From: Paenibacillus sp. IHBB 10380
Lineage (GTDB): Bacteria; Bacillota; Bacilli; Paenibacillales; Paenibacillaceae
Reading direction: 5' to 3'
NCBI RefSeq assembly: GCF_000949425.1
Contig: NZ_CP010976.1
Span: 2,232,001-2,296,000 of the forward strand
DNA length: 64,000 nucleotides
The translations under genes and the position numbers were made by a program. This document shows, in pieces, positions 26,472 through 36,021 of this stretch; position 1 is the first letter of the stretch; each line of letters starts with the position of its first letter. The notes beneath the pieces were generated by a model, which saw only the letters and a list, made by a program, of their open reading frames with translations, did not search any database and was not told the origin of the DNA.

Positions 26472-28538
26472 CTAGCTATACTGCTCGATTAAAGCAATGA
26501 TAGGGTCTAAATTATCGGCCTGAATCAGTTTCTCAATATTTCCTTCTTCTTCGAGAAGTTCCATCAATTGTGTTAATGCTTTAAGATGTGATTCATTGTC
26601 GATAGCGGCCAACACAATTATAATGTTCACGTCTTTCTCGGGATCATTGTCCGCAAATGAAACACTTCGATCTAGCTTCAATAGACTCATTCCCAACTTG
26701 GAGACACCATCCCTTGGCCGCGCATGGGGTACCGCTACCTTCGGGGCCAACACAATATACGCTCCCAGCGTGTTCACATTGTTAATCATGGCGTCAACAT
26801 ATCTTTGTCCTATTGCATTGGTATATAATAAGGGGCGTGCTCCAATCCGAATTGCCTGTTCCCAATTATCCACCCCTTCTTCAAACTGTATCATGTCTTT
26901 AGTAAGCAGTTCCTTTAACACAGGCTTATACCTCCCTATATTGTCTAGTGTATTCCCATTAAGAATGTCATTGATCGCGGTATACAGCCCATCCTCATCA
27001 TGAACCTCCGCAAAAGATTTGATAACTTGCATCAAACGATTCGCCTTCGGTTTAAAGGACTTTGTTCCATGTAAAATGAAATCAACCTCCTGAATAATCT
27101 TAGCTTTATCCATCGATGTCAGAATAGGCTGAACGATGATCAACGGCTTTTGTGTACGGAGGGGGACAGTTGAAAAAATAATGTCCACTTCCTCGCGGGA
27201 ATCATCATATTCCCGAATGGAGCTGACCTTCACAATCTCCAGTTCGGGAACGACTCTCTCAATTTGCCGCTTCAGCATATTGGATGTGGCTAGCCCATTC
27301 GGACATACGATGATGCCCTTTTTTCGAGTAAAAATGATCGCTTGGTCATTCAGAAATGAACCAAAATGCAGGGTGATGTAACCGATTTCATCATCGGAAA
27401 GCGAAGAACCCACGAACTTTTCGAATTTCCTAAGTGCTTTTCTGACAAGAAGAAAAAGGTCAAAGTGCTCCTCCTTAATCGTTTCCAAGTAAGGATTGGA
27501 CAGTGGAATATGAAAGATATGTCGATAATAAGCCGGCTTCAAATGCATCAGTAACGATTTGACGGCCTGCTCGCGATTCTTGAATTCCACATATGCCAGC
27601 ATCTCAAATTCAGATAGAATTTCGCTGGTAATCTTATTGAACTCTTTGCTGTTTTGTTTCTGATAAATCTGGTTGTCATGCCTGAGACTTAATCCCAACA
27701 TAAGGATCGTGATATACGTCTTTTCTTTCCCGGACAGCTTGGTGTTTAAATCCTCCAGCATGCTTTCCACAGCCTGATAATCCTTTGTTTCCTGAATGGT
27801 TTTCATGACACTGCTAGTTACAGAGACGGCGTGATCCCCTTCTAATCTTGCAAGCAGAAGGGTCATAAAGGAGGCAAATTCCTTCATGCGCTCCTCGACA
27901 AAGGAAATACCCAAGCTGTCTTCAATTCGGTTCAGTGATGAGATGATAGCATCATAGCTTTGATCAAAAGCTCCGGTTTTTTTTTGCTCATCATAAACAG
28001 TTTTGAGGACAAAAAGTCCTCTTGGCTGTTGAACCACACGCGCTAGACTGCTTAAGATTAACGTCCGGATGTCCATTTCATCTCCATCCAGCCAGTATCC
28101 CTCCTGGCGGCTGTATTTCAGCGAGATTCCGACTCGTTCCGACTCTGACCGAACCTTTTGGATATAAGTCAACACGGTATTTCTACTGACTTTAAACGAT
28201 GAAATAAAATGGTTGACGGATAAATAGTCGTTCGTCATAAAAATCTTTACGAGCATCATATCGTTTCTTAACATGGGAGACGGAATAAATTCCTGCAACT
28301 TGACTTTAGCTAGCGTGCCTGTGATGATCTCCTTCGTTTTTTCATCCACGGTGAAACCGTGCGCGCGCTTGTTTTGGATGAGGGGCAGATTTTGTTCTAA
28401 CAGCCAATCGTTGATTTTTTGAAGATCGTAATTTACCTTTCGCCTTGAACTACCCAGCTGAAGTTCCAGCTGTCTGAGAGTTATAACCCGATTAGACAAT
28501 ATGAGATGTAATACTTTAGCAGCTCGTTCGTCTAGCAT
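26472..28538 (-). CDS. PRD-containing PTS regulator with EIIB-like and EIIA domains (BglG/MtlR type)
   Basis: 688-residue DNA-binding activator from ATG 28538, which has GGAGG seven bases upstream. Order: N-terminal winged helices (LHLILSNRVITLRQLELQLG; YLSVNHFISSFKVSRNTVLTYI), two PRD domains (about 175-390, the second with RHIFHIPL and GYITLHFG), an EIIB-Gat-like domain with Cys in KGIIVCPNGLATSN, and a C-terminal EIIA-2 domain with phospho-His in VAVPHARPRDG. It should activate the operon when unphosphorylated by its EIIB and phosphorylated by HPr on PRDs. Its EIIA domain may also be the phosphate donor to the separate EIIB. Confidence 0.9.
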   Translation of the reverse strand: MLDERAAKVLHLILSNRVITLRQLELQLGSSRRKVNYDLQKINDWLLEQNLPLIQNKRAHGFTVDEKTKEIITGTLAKVKLQEFIPSPMLRNDMMLVKIFMTNDYLSVNHFISSFKVSRNTVLTYIQKVRSESERVGISLKYSRQEGYWLDGDEMDIRTLILSSLARVVQQPRGLFVLKTVYDEQKKTGAFDQSYDAIISSLNRIEDSLGISFVEERMKEFASFMTLLLARLEGDHAVSVTSSVMKTIQETKDYQAVESMLEDLNTKLSGKEKTYITILMLGLSLRHDNQIYQKQNSKEFNKITSEILSEFEMLAYVEFKNREQAVKSLLMHLKPAYYRHIFHIPLSNPYLETIKEEHFDLFLLVRKALRKFEKFVGSSLSDDEIGYITLHFGSFLNDQAIIFTRKKGIIVCPNGLATSNMLKRQIERVVPELEIVKVSSIREYDDSREEVDIIFSTVPLRTQKPLIIVQPILTSMDKAKIIQEVDFILHGTKSFKPKANRLMQVIKSFAEVHDEDGLYTAINDILNGNTLDNIGRYKPVLKELLTKDMIQFEEGVDNWEQAIRIGARPLLYTNAIGQRYVDAMINNVNTLGAYIVLAPKVAVPHARPRDGVSKLGMSLLKLDRSVSFADNDPEKDVNIIIVLAAIDNESHLKALTQLMELLEEEGNIEKLIQADNLDPIIALIEQYS

Positions 28539-28565
28539 CTCATCCCTCCTCCGCTCTCGTTTCCC

Positions 28566-28601
28566 ATTATAGTATAGATTTCGTAATGAATGCGCTTCCA
28601 T
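28566..28601 (-). promoter_or_regulatory. PTS operon promoter region with cre site
   Basis: On the minus strand ATGGAAGCGCATTCA (28587-28601) fits the cre consensus WTGNAANCGNWNNCW at every position. It covers the -35 region of a TATAAT box at 28566-28571. The -35 hexamer is poor, as expected for an activator-dependent promoter. CcpA repression is the inference. Confidence 0.6.
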
Positions 28602-28700
28602 TTAACCCTATTTTCGTCCATTGCTTTGTACAACATTGGGTCAATGCCTCAGCCGTAGAGCCATAAAGAGCTAGGATATGGATACTCGTCCACAAATTTC

Positions 28701-28750
28701 ATAGGGCGGGTTGAAAGATCCACTGTATCAGATCTTTCAACCCGCCCTAT
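28701..28750. terminator. perfect 20-bp inverted repeat, probable terminator of the alkC-like gene
   Basis: ATAGGGCGGGTTGAAAGATC and its exact complement around a 10-base loop. The tails are AT-rich without a clean T-run. The rest of 28539-28828 shows only the PTS promoter. Confidence 0.7.
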
Positions 28751-28828
28751 TATTATTGTGCAATATTCCTATCAGATCCAGAGGATATCCTAATATACCT
28801 TATATGATCATTTGTATAATTATTGATT

Positions 28829-29947
28829 TCATACATCCTCATTTGATGTGAGTTCCACCATTACATAAGCGACTTCACGTCCGTTCACTAACAGTGAAAT
28901 CCGGTGCTCGCCAGGATAATGACGACGGGTTGTCAACTCTCGCCAGCTATGTGTTCGTGTACCCTGAAGGTATGTACCACCAGGCACTGTTTTGTCTGAT
29001 AATAGGAATGATTTGCGGGATGTTTGCCCTCTAGCCTTCACGAAGTCTATTCCATATTCGATACGGATGTGTGCCTGTTCTCCCTCTTGGATATGAAGCT
29101 CGTATCTGAGTTCGCTTGAACCGCCTATGGGTATCGTATTGGGCTCAGCCGATAAAGAGGCATGGGTTGTTATCGAAGCTGTGCCCGCTGCGGGTTCTGC
29201 ATAACCGAATAACGACATGATCTCAGGATCAGCCTTACGGATTAAGGTTCGACAGCCGTGTCGTACGATCCAGTCTGTATGTGAATTCACACCTTTCCAG
29301 CGCCGGGCTATATCTATTACCACTGAAGGATGATCCTTTACAATGTCGTTAAGATTATTGGCGACGCTCTTACGTACATATAGCGATGTGTCTGCCTTTA
29401 GCAGTTCAAGTACGGGCAAGATTGGATCTGGTTCGCGCTTGAACATCGGGAGTGCTTGTCCCCACGGTAGACGGGGCCGACAGCCTTCACTTGCTAGACG
29501 TCGAACATGCTCATCCGGATGCTGCGCCCAAGCTAACATCTCGCACATCATCCGCTCAGGATCGCGCAGCAGAAAGGGTCGTACGGCAAATTCCGCGGAT
29601 GACTTCGAAGTGAATCGCTCTAGCGCTTTCATCGAAAGCTTCCAATGTTCCTCTGCCTGACCATACACCTCCACGAAATCCGGAAAGAATAAATACGGAA
29701 ATCCAACACATGTCTCATCGATCGCGAACAGTACGTCCAGCGCGTCTTCATACTGCCGTGGTAAATATCCTCCAAGTGATAATGTAATCCGCCGCATACG
29801 AGCTTTAAGTTCAAGCTCATCCCATGTGTCATCCATCGTTGTAGCGATGAACCCTTCATTATCGAAAGCACCATAAACGGTGTGTATTTTCTCGCCAAAA
29901 CCTCTTAGAAATGCCTCATTGTACATCAATTTTAATGGTTCTCCCAT
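28829..29947 (-). CDS. AlkC-like DNA alkylation repair glycosylase (HEAT-repeat fold) with C-terminal Ig-like domain
   Basis: 372-residue DNA glycosylase of the AlkC/AlkD superfamily, which excises alkylated bases such as 3-methyladenine or 3-methylcytosine without flipping them. The N-terminal two thirds hold HEAT-like helices; the typical segments are CEMLAWAQHPDEHVRRLASEG, RPRLPWG and SLYVRKSVANNLNDI followed by WIVRHGCRTLIRKADPE. The last 120 residues are beta-rich (RYELHIQEGEQAHIRIEYGIDFV onward), matching the Ig-like domain that long AlkC proteins carry. There is no operon partner. Substrate choice is inferred from family only. Confidence 0.85.
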   Translation of the reverse strand: MGEPLKLMYNEAFLRGFGEKIHTVYGAFDNEGFIATTMDDTWDELELKARMRRITLSLGGYLPRQYEDALDVLFAIDETCVGFPYLFFPDFVEVYGQAEEHWKLSMKALERFTSKSSAEFAVRPFLLRDPERMMCEMLAWAQHPDEHVRRLASEGCRPRLPWGQALPMFKREPDPILPVLELLKADTSLYVRKSVANNLNDIVKDHPSVVIDIARRWKGVNSHTDWIVRHGCRTLIRKADPEIMSLFGYAEPAAGTASITTHASLSAEPNTIPIGGSSELRYELHIQEGEQAHIRIEYGIDFVKARGQTSRKSFLLSDKTVPGGTYLQGTRTHSWRELTTRRHYPGEHRISLLVNGREVAYVMVELTSNEDV

Positions 29948-30094
29948 TATCTATCTCCTTTTGCAGACTATCTTAGAACGAATAAGTGCGGATCATTCAC
30001 CGACTTTTCGCTGGGTCTGTACTTTAGGATCGTATCATACATAACTTGACACCTATATGTCTTGTTCGTTATGTGATAAATCTAATTCAGTCTT

Positions 30095-30943
30095 TCATTC
30101 AACATCGAAGTTAAAGTACGTATTCGGAAATGGTTCCGCGATTAATGTATAGTGCCACCATTCCTTCGTATATGGTTTGAACCCCTGCTTTACCATAGCG
30201 TTCTTAAGTAGATTGCGATGGATCGTTTGTTGTTTCGTGATTAGCTTTGTACCGTGTTTGGAGACATCCCCGAAAAAATCGAAGCTACCACCCATATCTA
30301 CTTCCTTGCCTGTTGATAGGTGTACTAGTGTTAAATCAACGGTGCTCCCTCTCGTATGACCCGATTTCGTAGCAATAAAACCGAGCTTGAATAAATTTCG
30401 TTTATCCAACTTGGGATAGAATTGCTTTTTCATCTTGATATCTTTCGTATCTTTGGACCAGCTTACAAAGTGATTGACCGCCTTCTGTGGACGATAAGCA
30501 TCAAATATCTTGAGAACGTACCCCTTCTGTTCCAGCTCCGCATTCACTTTTTTCAGCGCTTTTGCTGCTTTAAGTGACATGATCGCGAGTGGTGCTTTAT
30601 AACCATCTATTCGTTTACCCACAAAATTATAATCGTCATAATATTTGAGATCATATTGTGCTGTAGGGATAAGCTCATCTAAATAAACGAATCCCTGAGG
30701 TAAAGCATTCTTTTTTACAATGGCGTCCTGTTCAGAGCTTTGATCTTGAATACTATCGGTGACCGTATCCCCTGACAATATGCTACTTTTTGTATTTTGA
30801 GCCAATGCTACTTGTTCCGGCTGATATATATAATCGGGTTTAGCGGTAACCATTATCGAGTTTTTAAAGCTTGAGTAAGCAATCAGCAAACTAACCACTA
30901 TTAGGACTGAAGTGATCTTTTTTCCCCACCCAGTTGACTTCAT
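30095..30943 (-). CDS. membrane-anchored VanX/VanY-like D-Ala-D-Ala dipeptidase/carboxypeptidase (M15 family)
   Basis: 282-residue zinc peptidase exported by an N-terminal hydrophobic segment (about 10-25) followed by a low-complexity linker. Catalytic features: Arg151 in DAYRPQ, zinc ligands His196 and Asp203 in [13 protein letters not shown], Glu261 and His264 in EWWHYTL, and FDFFG in place of the VanX FDxFG. This is the M15D (VanX) signature, but VanX is cytosolic; the signal anchor points to a cell-wall role such as trimming peptidoglycan stems. No vanHA genes adjoin it, so glycopeptide resistance is not indicated. It is followed by an 18-bp gap from the small gene upstream. Confidence 0.88.
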   Translation of the reverse strand: MKSTGWGKKITSVLIVVSLLIAYSSFKNSIMVTAKPDYIYQPEQVALAQNTKSSILSGDTVTDSIQDQSSEQDAIVKKNALPQGFVYLDELIPTAQYDLKYYDDYNFVGKRIDGYKAPLAIMSLKAAKALKKVNAELEQKGYVLKIFDAYRPQKAVNHFVSWSKDTKDIKMKKQFYPKLDKRNLFKLGFIATKSGHTRGSTVDLTLVHLSTGKEVDMGGSFDFFGDVSKHGTKLITKQQTIHRNLLKNAMVKQGFKPYTKEWWHYTLIAEPFPNTYFNFDVE

Positions 30944-30960
30944 CAGCTAAGACCTCCTAT

Positions 30961-31284
30961 TCATTTCAGTTCCTTGAATGCAGTAATAAATTCATTGGGA
31001 TTAGCTCTGACAGTGTAAGGATACACGCCTTGCTTCGTATGTAAATATAGAAATCCTCCCTCAGCTCCCATTCTTCGATAAGACATATCAAATACTTCAT
31101 CGATAGGGAACTCTCGATATTGCGTTTTAACTTTATGTTCATATAAATACATTAATCGTTCGTGCACCACGGTTGTTTGTTCCATGCTGGTCACTTTTCT
31201 ATGAATCTTGTAATACGATTGTATAGCAAGCAATTTATCATAACTCCTTTCATATGATTGAGGATAACATAATGAAATAACCAT
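30961..31284 (-). CDS. hypothetical protein, 107 residues
   Basis: Not recognised. The start ATG 31284 has GAGG seven bases upstream. The second half (IDEVFDMSYRRMGAEGGFLYLHTKQGVYPYTVRANPNEF) has the strand pattern of a small PH-like or plug-type beta domain found in several Bacillota hypothetical proteins. There is no signal peptide or TM. It ends 18 bp before the VanX-like gene on the same strand, so the two are probably co-transcribed. Confidence 0.65.
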   Translation of the reverse strand: MVISLCYPQSYERSYDKLLAIQSYYKIHRKVTSMEQTTVVHERLMYLYEHKVKTQYREFPIDEVFDMSYRRMGAEGGFLYLHTKQGVYPYTVRANPNEFITAFKELK

Positions 31285-31492
31285 TACTAATCCTCATTAC
31301 ATGCTCCAGGGTAAAGGTGTCCCTCTGTCTATTGACGATAGTAGGTAATTAAAGCTGCGAAGATTTAGTTTTCAAAATTCAGTTTATTTTAGGGGAGGGG
31401 TTTCCTTGATACAGATGAGCTGTATATAGAGTAAGGGGAGTAGCTGTTAAATATTAAGTATCTAGATGAGAATCTGCATGGCTTAGATATTT

Positions 31493-31517
31493 CTATTGTG
31501 AATTTTTCATATGATGA
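31493..31517 (+). repeat. 25-bp dispersed intergenic repeat, copy A
   Basis: CTATTGTGAATTTTTCATAT followed by GATGA. It differs from copies B (38337) and C (55095) at one base only. The inner TTTTTCATATGATGAAA part is weakly palindromic. Confidence 0.65.
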
Positions 31518-31630
31518 TTTTTTATAGTGTATCCCATGCTTGTAGTCTCCGAAATGTAAAAGCTCGTCTAAGAATGTACTCCATTCTGACGGATTGTCAT
31601 ATGAAGCCTCGTCGCACAAACAACAATCCA

Positions 31631-31684
31631 TAACCTAATAAAGCCGCGGAAGTCATTGACATGACCCCACGGCTCTTTAGGTTA
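31631..31684 (-). terminator. terminator of the 1099-residue secreted protein gene
   Basis: TAACCTAA...TTAGGTTA outer arms with AGCCGCGG/CCACGGCT inner pairing, about 55 bases after the stop. Confidence 0.7.
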
Positions 31685-31739
31685 CATTGTTGTTGAGTAT
31701 GATTCTACTTTAGTTCATTATTGTTACTTTTCATTATTG

Positions 31740-34700
31740 TTACTTCACGACATGAACAATAATCGTCTCACTTGAGGTTACCCCCGAAGAGTTGATCAGT
31801 TCAGCCCGATATTCGTATGTGCCGACTGCTTTACCTGTCAGTTCAGTTACAGCGCGTTGAGCATTGGGTGAGATCTCCATAAGATCCTTTGTCTCGATTA
31901 ATACCTCATTCTCGTATAGTCGATACTCTGAACCATTCGTTCCCCACCACATATTCATAGATACGTTGTAATCTCCATCGCCGTCCCAGTTATCTTGTGA
32001 TAATACAGGTTTGCTAGGACCTGCTGATGTTACGACTACAGTAAGTGGATTACAGGTGGTCGTTCCAAATGAATTGATTAATTCACATGTATAGGTATAA
32101 GTTCCATTCGCTTTACTTGAAATATCCGTTGTTACCGTCTGTGCGGATGGAGAAGAATCAGTTAAGCTTCGTGTGCTGATTAATACGCCATCCTCATATA
32201 ACTTGAATTCAGAGCCATTGTTTCCCCACCACAAATTCATTGTTACCGTGTAGGTACCATTGGTAAGGCCTGTGTTATGACCATTATTATCTGACAATAC
32301 AGGCTTACCCGGAGCTCCATTCGCAAGAGAACGACTTACCTGAAAGGTAACGCTCTTCTCTGTTAAATTACCGGCAACATCAATAACGCTATATTGTACA
32401 CTGTGATTACCTAAGCCAAGGTCTTTAGCGTTCAGCGTCTGACCACTTTCAATTTCTTGCCCATCTAACGATAGCTTTTGCGTAGCTACACCAGATAGTG
32501 TATCTGTACTGACGAGTTCAAACTTCACAGCATCCAGTTCCGATACATCTCCGACAGCTTTACCCGATTGTGTTAACGTAACGGTTGGCGATGTTGTATC
32601 CACCTTTACCTCAACAGTCTTTACAGCTTCTGAATGGCCTGTTGAACTTGTAGAAAAGTAATTAATTCGATTGGTTCCTTCAGAGTTAATGGTAATCGGT
32701 CCAGTATATGTAACTTCAGTCCCGCCATTCATTGAATATTTCGTCGAGACCTGATCAGCAGCATTCTGATCTGTGACGGTTAATGTAAGTACCACGTCTT
32801 GATTAAACCAGCCGCTAGCATTAGGTACTGTTGACAATGAGGATGTGGTTACAGGTGTTGCCGTGACAGGATTAAGCGAAAAATCGCTTAATCCTCTTAC
32901 TTTCAACTGATAGACTCCTTTAAATATAGAAGACACACCTGTCACATTCACTACCTGACCTTCGTGATATGGAAAGTCAGTAAGAAGTAAACCTGTTCTA
33001 GCATCAACACGTACATGATTGCTAGTAGTACCACTCACTACATCGAATTCAAAAGAACCTACGGGGCTAGCCGCCGCCACAATATTATGAATTGAAACAT
33101 CTCTTAGTTCGATAATCTGCCCTTGATTTCCATCATTCACAGTGGTTACCTTTTTCGGAACTGGAAGTGAGGCTGATCCCGTCTTCACGATGCTAACCGG
33201 CTCAATCAGTTCGAGTTCCGTATTATAAAGGGCCAACGGCGCAGTTACCTTCACAATATCTCCTTGATGAAATCCGCTTGTACTTTGGTATACATAAATA
33301 CCACCTGTTGCATCCTCTAAGTAGAAAGCTTGACCACCAAATGCTCCTGGCTCTGTCGTTATCGTACCTTGAAGGGTAACGACACTACCTGCTGCTTTAC
33401 TACGACCTTCCGCTATCGTGATTAACGTTGGGTTAGGATTCCCTACATCGGGTAGTGGTTCTGCAGGAACGTTCGCCAATGTTACAGATGTCGTTAAGAG
33501 ATTACTGCCATTTTGTCTTAATCTAAGATTAGCTGATCCCGTTGTGTTGGGCTTGATTCTAACGTTTAAGTCTTTATAAGCCTTGCCTTGGCTATCAGCG
33601 GTTACACTGAACGTTCCGCTGTATCCATAAGCAGCGGGCCAAGTTCCATCTTCATTCTGAATCTTCGCCGCTTGATTACCTCCAGCAACATATATTCCTG
33701 TGCTAAATCCAGACACTGTTGAATTAGCAGGCAAATGATCTACAACTACACGAATTTGGAAATCCTCCGCATTAGGAAGTGTAGCCTGATGTACGAAGTT
33801 GTATGTTACATTCGTACTAGGCGTTGTACTACCATAAGATCCAGCTTTGAAAGTAGATTGATCCCACCATTTGTAACCCGCTGCAGGTGCAGACCATGGT
33901 TCTGCTTGTGGCTCAGTAGAAGCTGTTGGAGCTTCAAAGGGAAGTAATGTAGTCTTCGCATCAAGCTCTAAATTAGCCACTTGATCTAGACTTGTATAAC
34001 TTTCCTGTTCTGATAACCAGTTAACCGTATTCACAAGTAGCACCGCATCATCTTGCTCTTTGAAGCCGTCATAAGTGGTTTTCTTCGTTCCTGTTTCCTC
34101 ACGTAAATATTTCGGAGAAACATCCTCTACAGGTGATGAATCCCCAATGAAGGCAGCTTTCCCCATTCCTACTTTGGATACGGCTACATACGGCCCTTCA
34201 GCTATACCTCCACCGTTATATACACCTTGATCCACCGCATTTCCCCAAGCAGCATTGGTTTCGGGGAGATATACGATGCCTTTAGCCTTACTAGGATCAG
34301 TAATAGCTAGAGTAGAACCCGCATGCATCGCTATTTTGCTTACACCTGTTGTTATTCCAAATGCTTGGTTCGGTGCAACGATCTGATTCGCCGTTATGTC
34401 ACCTAGTGCATTATAGCGGAACCGAACACCGAAATTTGTGCCCAGCCAGTCGGAGCTAACCACATCTTGCATGGCTGCAGAATTTCTCTCATCCGTGCTC
34501 ATTCCTTTTGCAGGATCTTCCCATGCACCACGGCGATAACCGTTAATAGATTCAGATCCATCCCAACGGTTTTTGTTCCGATCTGCATTATAGTGATCTC
34601 CGATAAAGAAGATGCTTCCGCCGCTTTCTACATACTGTTTCATTGCTGCCTGTTCACTTTGTTTAAAAGGAATATTCGGTTCTGCAACAACAAATACTGC

Positions 34701-35039
34701 ATAGCTACTCAAGTCACTGTAAGTAATTGGAGTTACCTTGCGTAGTTCTTTTACATCATAACCGTCGTTTGCCAGTGCATTGCCAAAATCCGAAAATCCA
34801 CCGTCAATAACCCAATCAGCAGCTCCAGCTGTCTGTCCGTGCGTATTGTCGAAAAGAACCTTTTTACCTGCATTTTCATTCACTACTTTTGCTGCAATGT
34901 AAGGTGCTGGGTTGCTCGGTCCTTCAGCATGAACAGATTGAAACTCATAGCCTAATCCCACTTGAAGCGATAGTGCTAAAGACAATGCCAATCCCGACTT
35001 CAGCCATTTGGCTCTGATCCTAGCAAACTTATTCATCAT
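31740..35039 (-). CDS. large secreted multidomain protein (ThuA/GATase-like, OB-fold, Ig-like and chitinase-N-like repeats)
   Basis: 1099-residue exported protein with a signal peptide (basic start, [16 protein letters not shown], cleavage near VHAEG). Residues about 55-350 form a GATase-1/ThuA-like or DUF4350-like domain ([46 protein letters not shown]). A beta domain (about 390-510) follows, then an OB-fold region of YhcR type ([33 protein letters not shown], about 525-720), Ig-like units (about 730-890), and two C-terminal repeats around [19 protein letters not shown] and [19 protein letters not shown], which resemble chitinase N-terminal fibronectin-like modules. Probably a surface enzyme or nucleic-acid or glycan binding protein; the substrate is not known. 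Confidence 0.8.
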   Translation of the reverse strand: MMNKFARIRAKWLKSGLALSLALSLQVGLGYEFQSVHAEGPSNPAPYIAAKVVNENAGKKVLFDNTHGQTAGAADWVIDGGFSDFGNALANDGYDVKELRKVTPITYSDLSSYAVFVVAEPNIPFKQSEQAAMKQYVESGGSIFFIGDHYNADRNKNRWDGSESINGYRRGAWEDPAKGMSTDERNSAAMQDVVSSDWLGTNFGVRFRYNALGDITANQIVAPNQAFGITTGVSKIAMHAGSTLAITDPSKAKGIVYLPETNAAWGNAVDQGVYNGGGIAEGPYVAVSKVGMGKAAFIGDSSPVEDVSPKYLREETGTKKTTYDGFKEQDDAVLLVNTVNWLSEQESYTSLDQVANLELDAKTTLLPFEAPTASTEPQAEPWSAPAAGYKWWDQSTFKAGSYGSTTPSTNVTYNFVHQATLPNAEDFQIRVVVDHLPANSTVSGFSTGIYVAGGNQAAKIQNEDGTWPAAYGYSGTFSVTADSQGKAYKDLNVRIKPNTTGSANLRLRQNGSNLLTTSVTLANVPAEPLPDVGNPNPTLITIAEGRSKAAGSVVTLQGTITTEPGAFGGQAFYLEDATGGIYVYQSTSGFHQGDIVKVTAPLALYNTELELIEPVSIVKTGSASLPVPKKVTTVNDGNQGQIIELRDVSIHNIVAAASPVGSFEFDVVSGTTSNHVRVDARTGLLLTDFPYHEGQVVNVTGVSSIFKGVYQLKVRGLSDFSLNPVTATPVTTSSLSTVPNASGWFNQDVVLTLTVTDQNAADQVSTKYSMNGGTEVTYTGPITINSEGTNRINYFSTSSTGHSEAVKTVEVKVDTTSPTVTLTQSGKAVGDVSELDAVKFELVSTDTLSGVATQKLSLDGQEIESGQTLNAKDLGLGNHSVQYSVIDVAGNLTEKSVTFQVSRSLANGAPGKPVLSDNNGHNTGLTNGTYTVTMNLWWGNNGSEFKLYEDGVLISTRSLTDSSPSAQTVTTDISSKANGTYTYTCELINSFGTTTCNPLTVVVTSAGPSKPVLSQDNWDGDGDYNVSMNMWWGTNGSEYRLYENEVLIETKDLMEISPNAQRAVTELTGKAVGTYEYRAELINSSGVTSSETIIVHVVK

Positions 35040-35240
35040 ATTCCTCCTATGTGTAGAAAACTAGTATAACAACCCTCATTTTAACATCAATATATTATCT
35101 TAAGGACTACATTGTGTAAATTTTCCATAAAAGTATTCCTTTCTTTTGATCTTGTATATTTGTTTATGCAACCTTTTATCCTTCATCTCGTCTACAAGGT
35201 TAGAAAGACAACAAAATATGGATTCACTTAGGAGGATACT

Positions 35241-35903
35241 ATGAAAACACTGCATAAATTCACTACTCTTGCCATCGCAACGGTGCTTACCTTATCTTTA
35301 ACGGGACACAGTCTAGCAGCAACAGCTCATTTTACGGATTTGGATCATATACAAGGGAAAGATCAAATTGAAGCCCTATACAATAAAGGATTCATCAAAG
35401 GAATCCGTGACCATGAATTCCAACCCAACGCAACCATTACATCTGCACAAGGCGTTCAAATGATTGTAAACAGCTTTCAACTGAGCCTTGCCGCTATTGA
35501 CTTCAATGTGGCCCCACAAGCGAGTGATTTATTTACCAAAGTCCATGACGATGCCTGGTATACCGATGCTTTCATTATTGCGATCCTTAACGGAGTAAAT
35601 CTAAGTGCTGATATCGATCCGGCACACAAGTTAACTCGAGAAGAGTTTACGTCTTACGTCATTCATGCTTTAGAGAAGGATAGTAACCTCCCACTGATTC
35701 GAATTAATCCAGTCGATATTACAGATGGAACAGATCTAAATACACATTATTCCGGCACAATCCAGATTGCAGTTGCGCTGGGGATTACCACTCTTGACGA
35801 TAAAGGATATTTTCATCCCAAAGAAGAAATTTCTCGTGCCGATGCAGCTGTCATGACGTATAATGCACTGGAATATCTGAAGGCTCATCCACGGCAAAGC
35901 TAG
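35241..35903 (+). CDS. small S-layer-homology (SLH) domain protein
   Basis: 220-residue exported protein. The signal peptide is LAIATVLTLSLTGHSLAATA. SLH-type units follow: HFTDLDHIQGKDQIEALYNKGFIKGIRDHEFQPNATITSAQGVQMI (about 30-76), a second around LFTKVHDDAWYTDAFIIAILNGVNL (about 95-130), and a third, ending in GITTLDDKGYFHPKEEISRADAAVMTYNAL. SLH domains bind pyruvylated wall polymers, so it sits on the cell surface. It has no other domain. AGGAGG precedes the ATG. It is divergent from the 1099-residue protein gene. Confidence 0.88.
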   Translation: MKTLHKFTTLAIATVLTLSLTGHSLAATAHFTDLDHIQGKDQIEALYNKGFIKGIRDHEFQPNATITSAQGVQMIVNSFQLSLAAIDFNVAPQASDLFTKVHDDAWYTDAFIIAILNGVNLSADIDPAHKLTREEFTSYVIHALEKDSNLPLIRINPVDITDGTDLNTHYSGTIQIAVALGITTLDDKGYFHPKEEISRADAAVMTYNALEYLKAHPRQS

Positions 35904-35967
35904 CCACTTGCTATATAAGATCGTATAGCTCAATTCTTTATGTTATACCCGGTACATTCACCTAATT

Positions 35968-36009
35968 CCCCCCTTCGTCATACACATATCATCTAACCGA
36001 TGAAGGGGG
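35968..36009 (+). promoter_or_regulatory. hairpin that may hide the RBS of the YqcI-family gene
   Basis: CCCCCTTCGTC pairs with GATGAAGGGGG (one wobble). The 3' arm GAAGGGGG is the only RBS-like sequence before ATG 36022. It could alternatively be the terminator of the SLH gene, but there is no T-run. Confidence 0.45.
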
Positions 36010-36021
36010 TTCTAACGTTAT

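Larger units (their letters stand above)
31285..31739. other. intergenic region with repeat copy A and a terminator
   Basis: About 455 bp. It contains the 25-bp dispersed repeat (31493-31517) and the terminator of the 1099-residue protein gene (31631-31684). An 80-codon minus-strand ORF (31389-31631) has no RBS and crosses the repeat; I do not support it as a gene. Confidence 0.6.

Noticed and set aside
30095..30943. Vancomycin resistance locus (VanX plus VanS/VanR-like pair)
   Set aside because: The VanX-like protein is exported, no vanH or vanA genes are present, and the kinase/regulator pair is 13 kb away.
31389..31631. 80-codon minus-strand ORF with Cys-rich start
   Set aside because: No RBS, starts inside the terminator hairpin of the neighbouring gene and crosses the dispersed repeat; no known motif.
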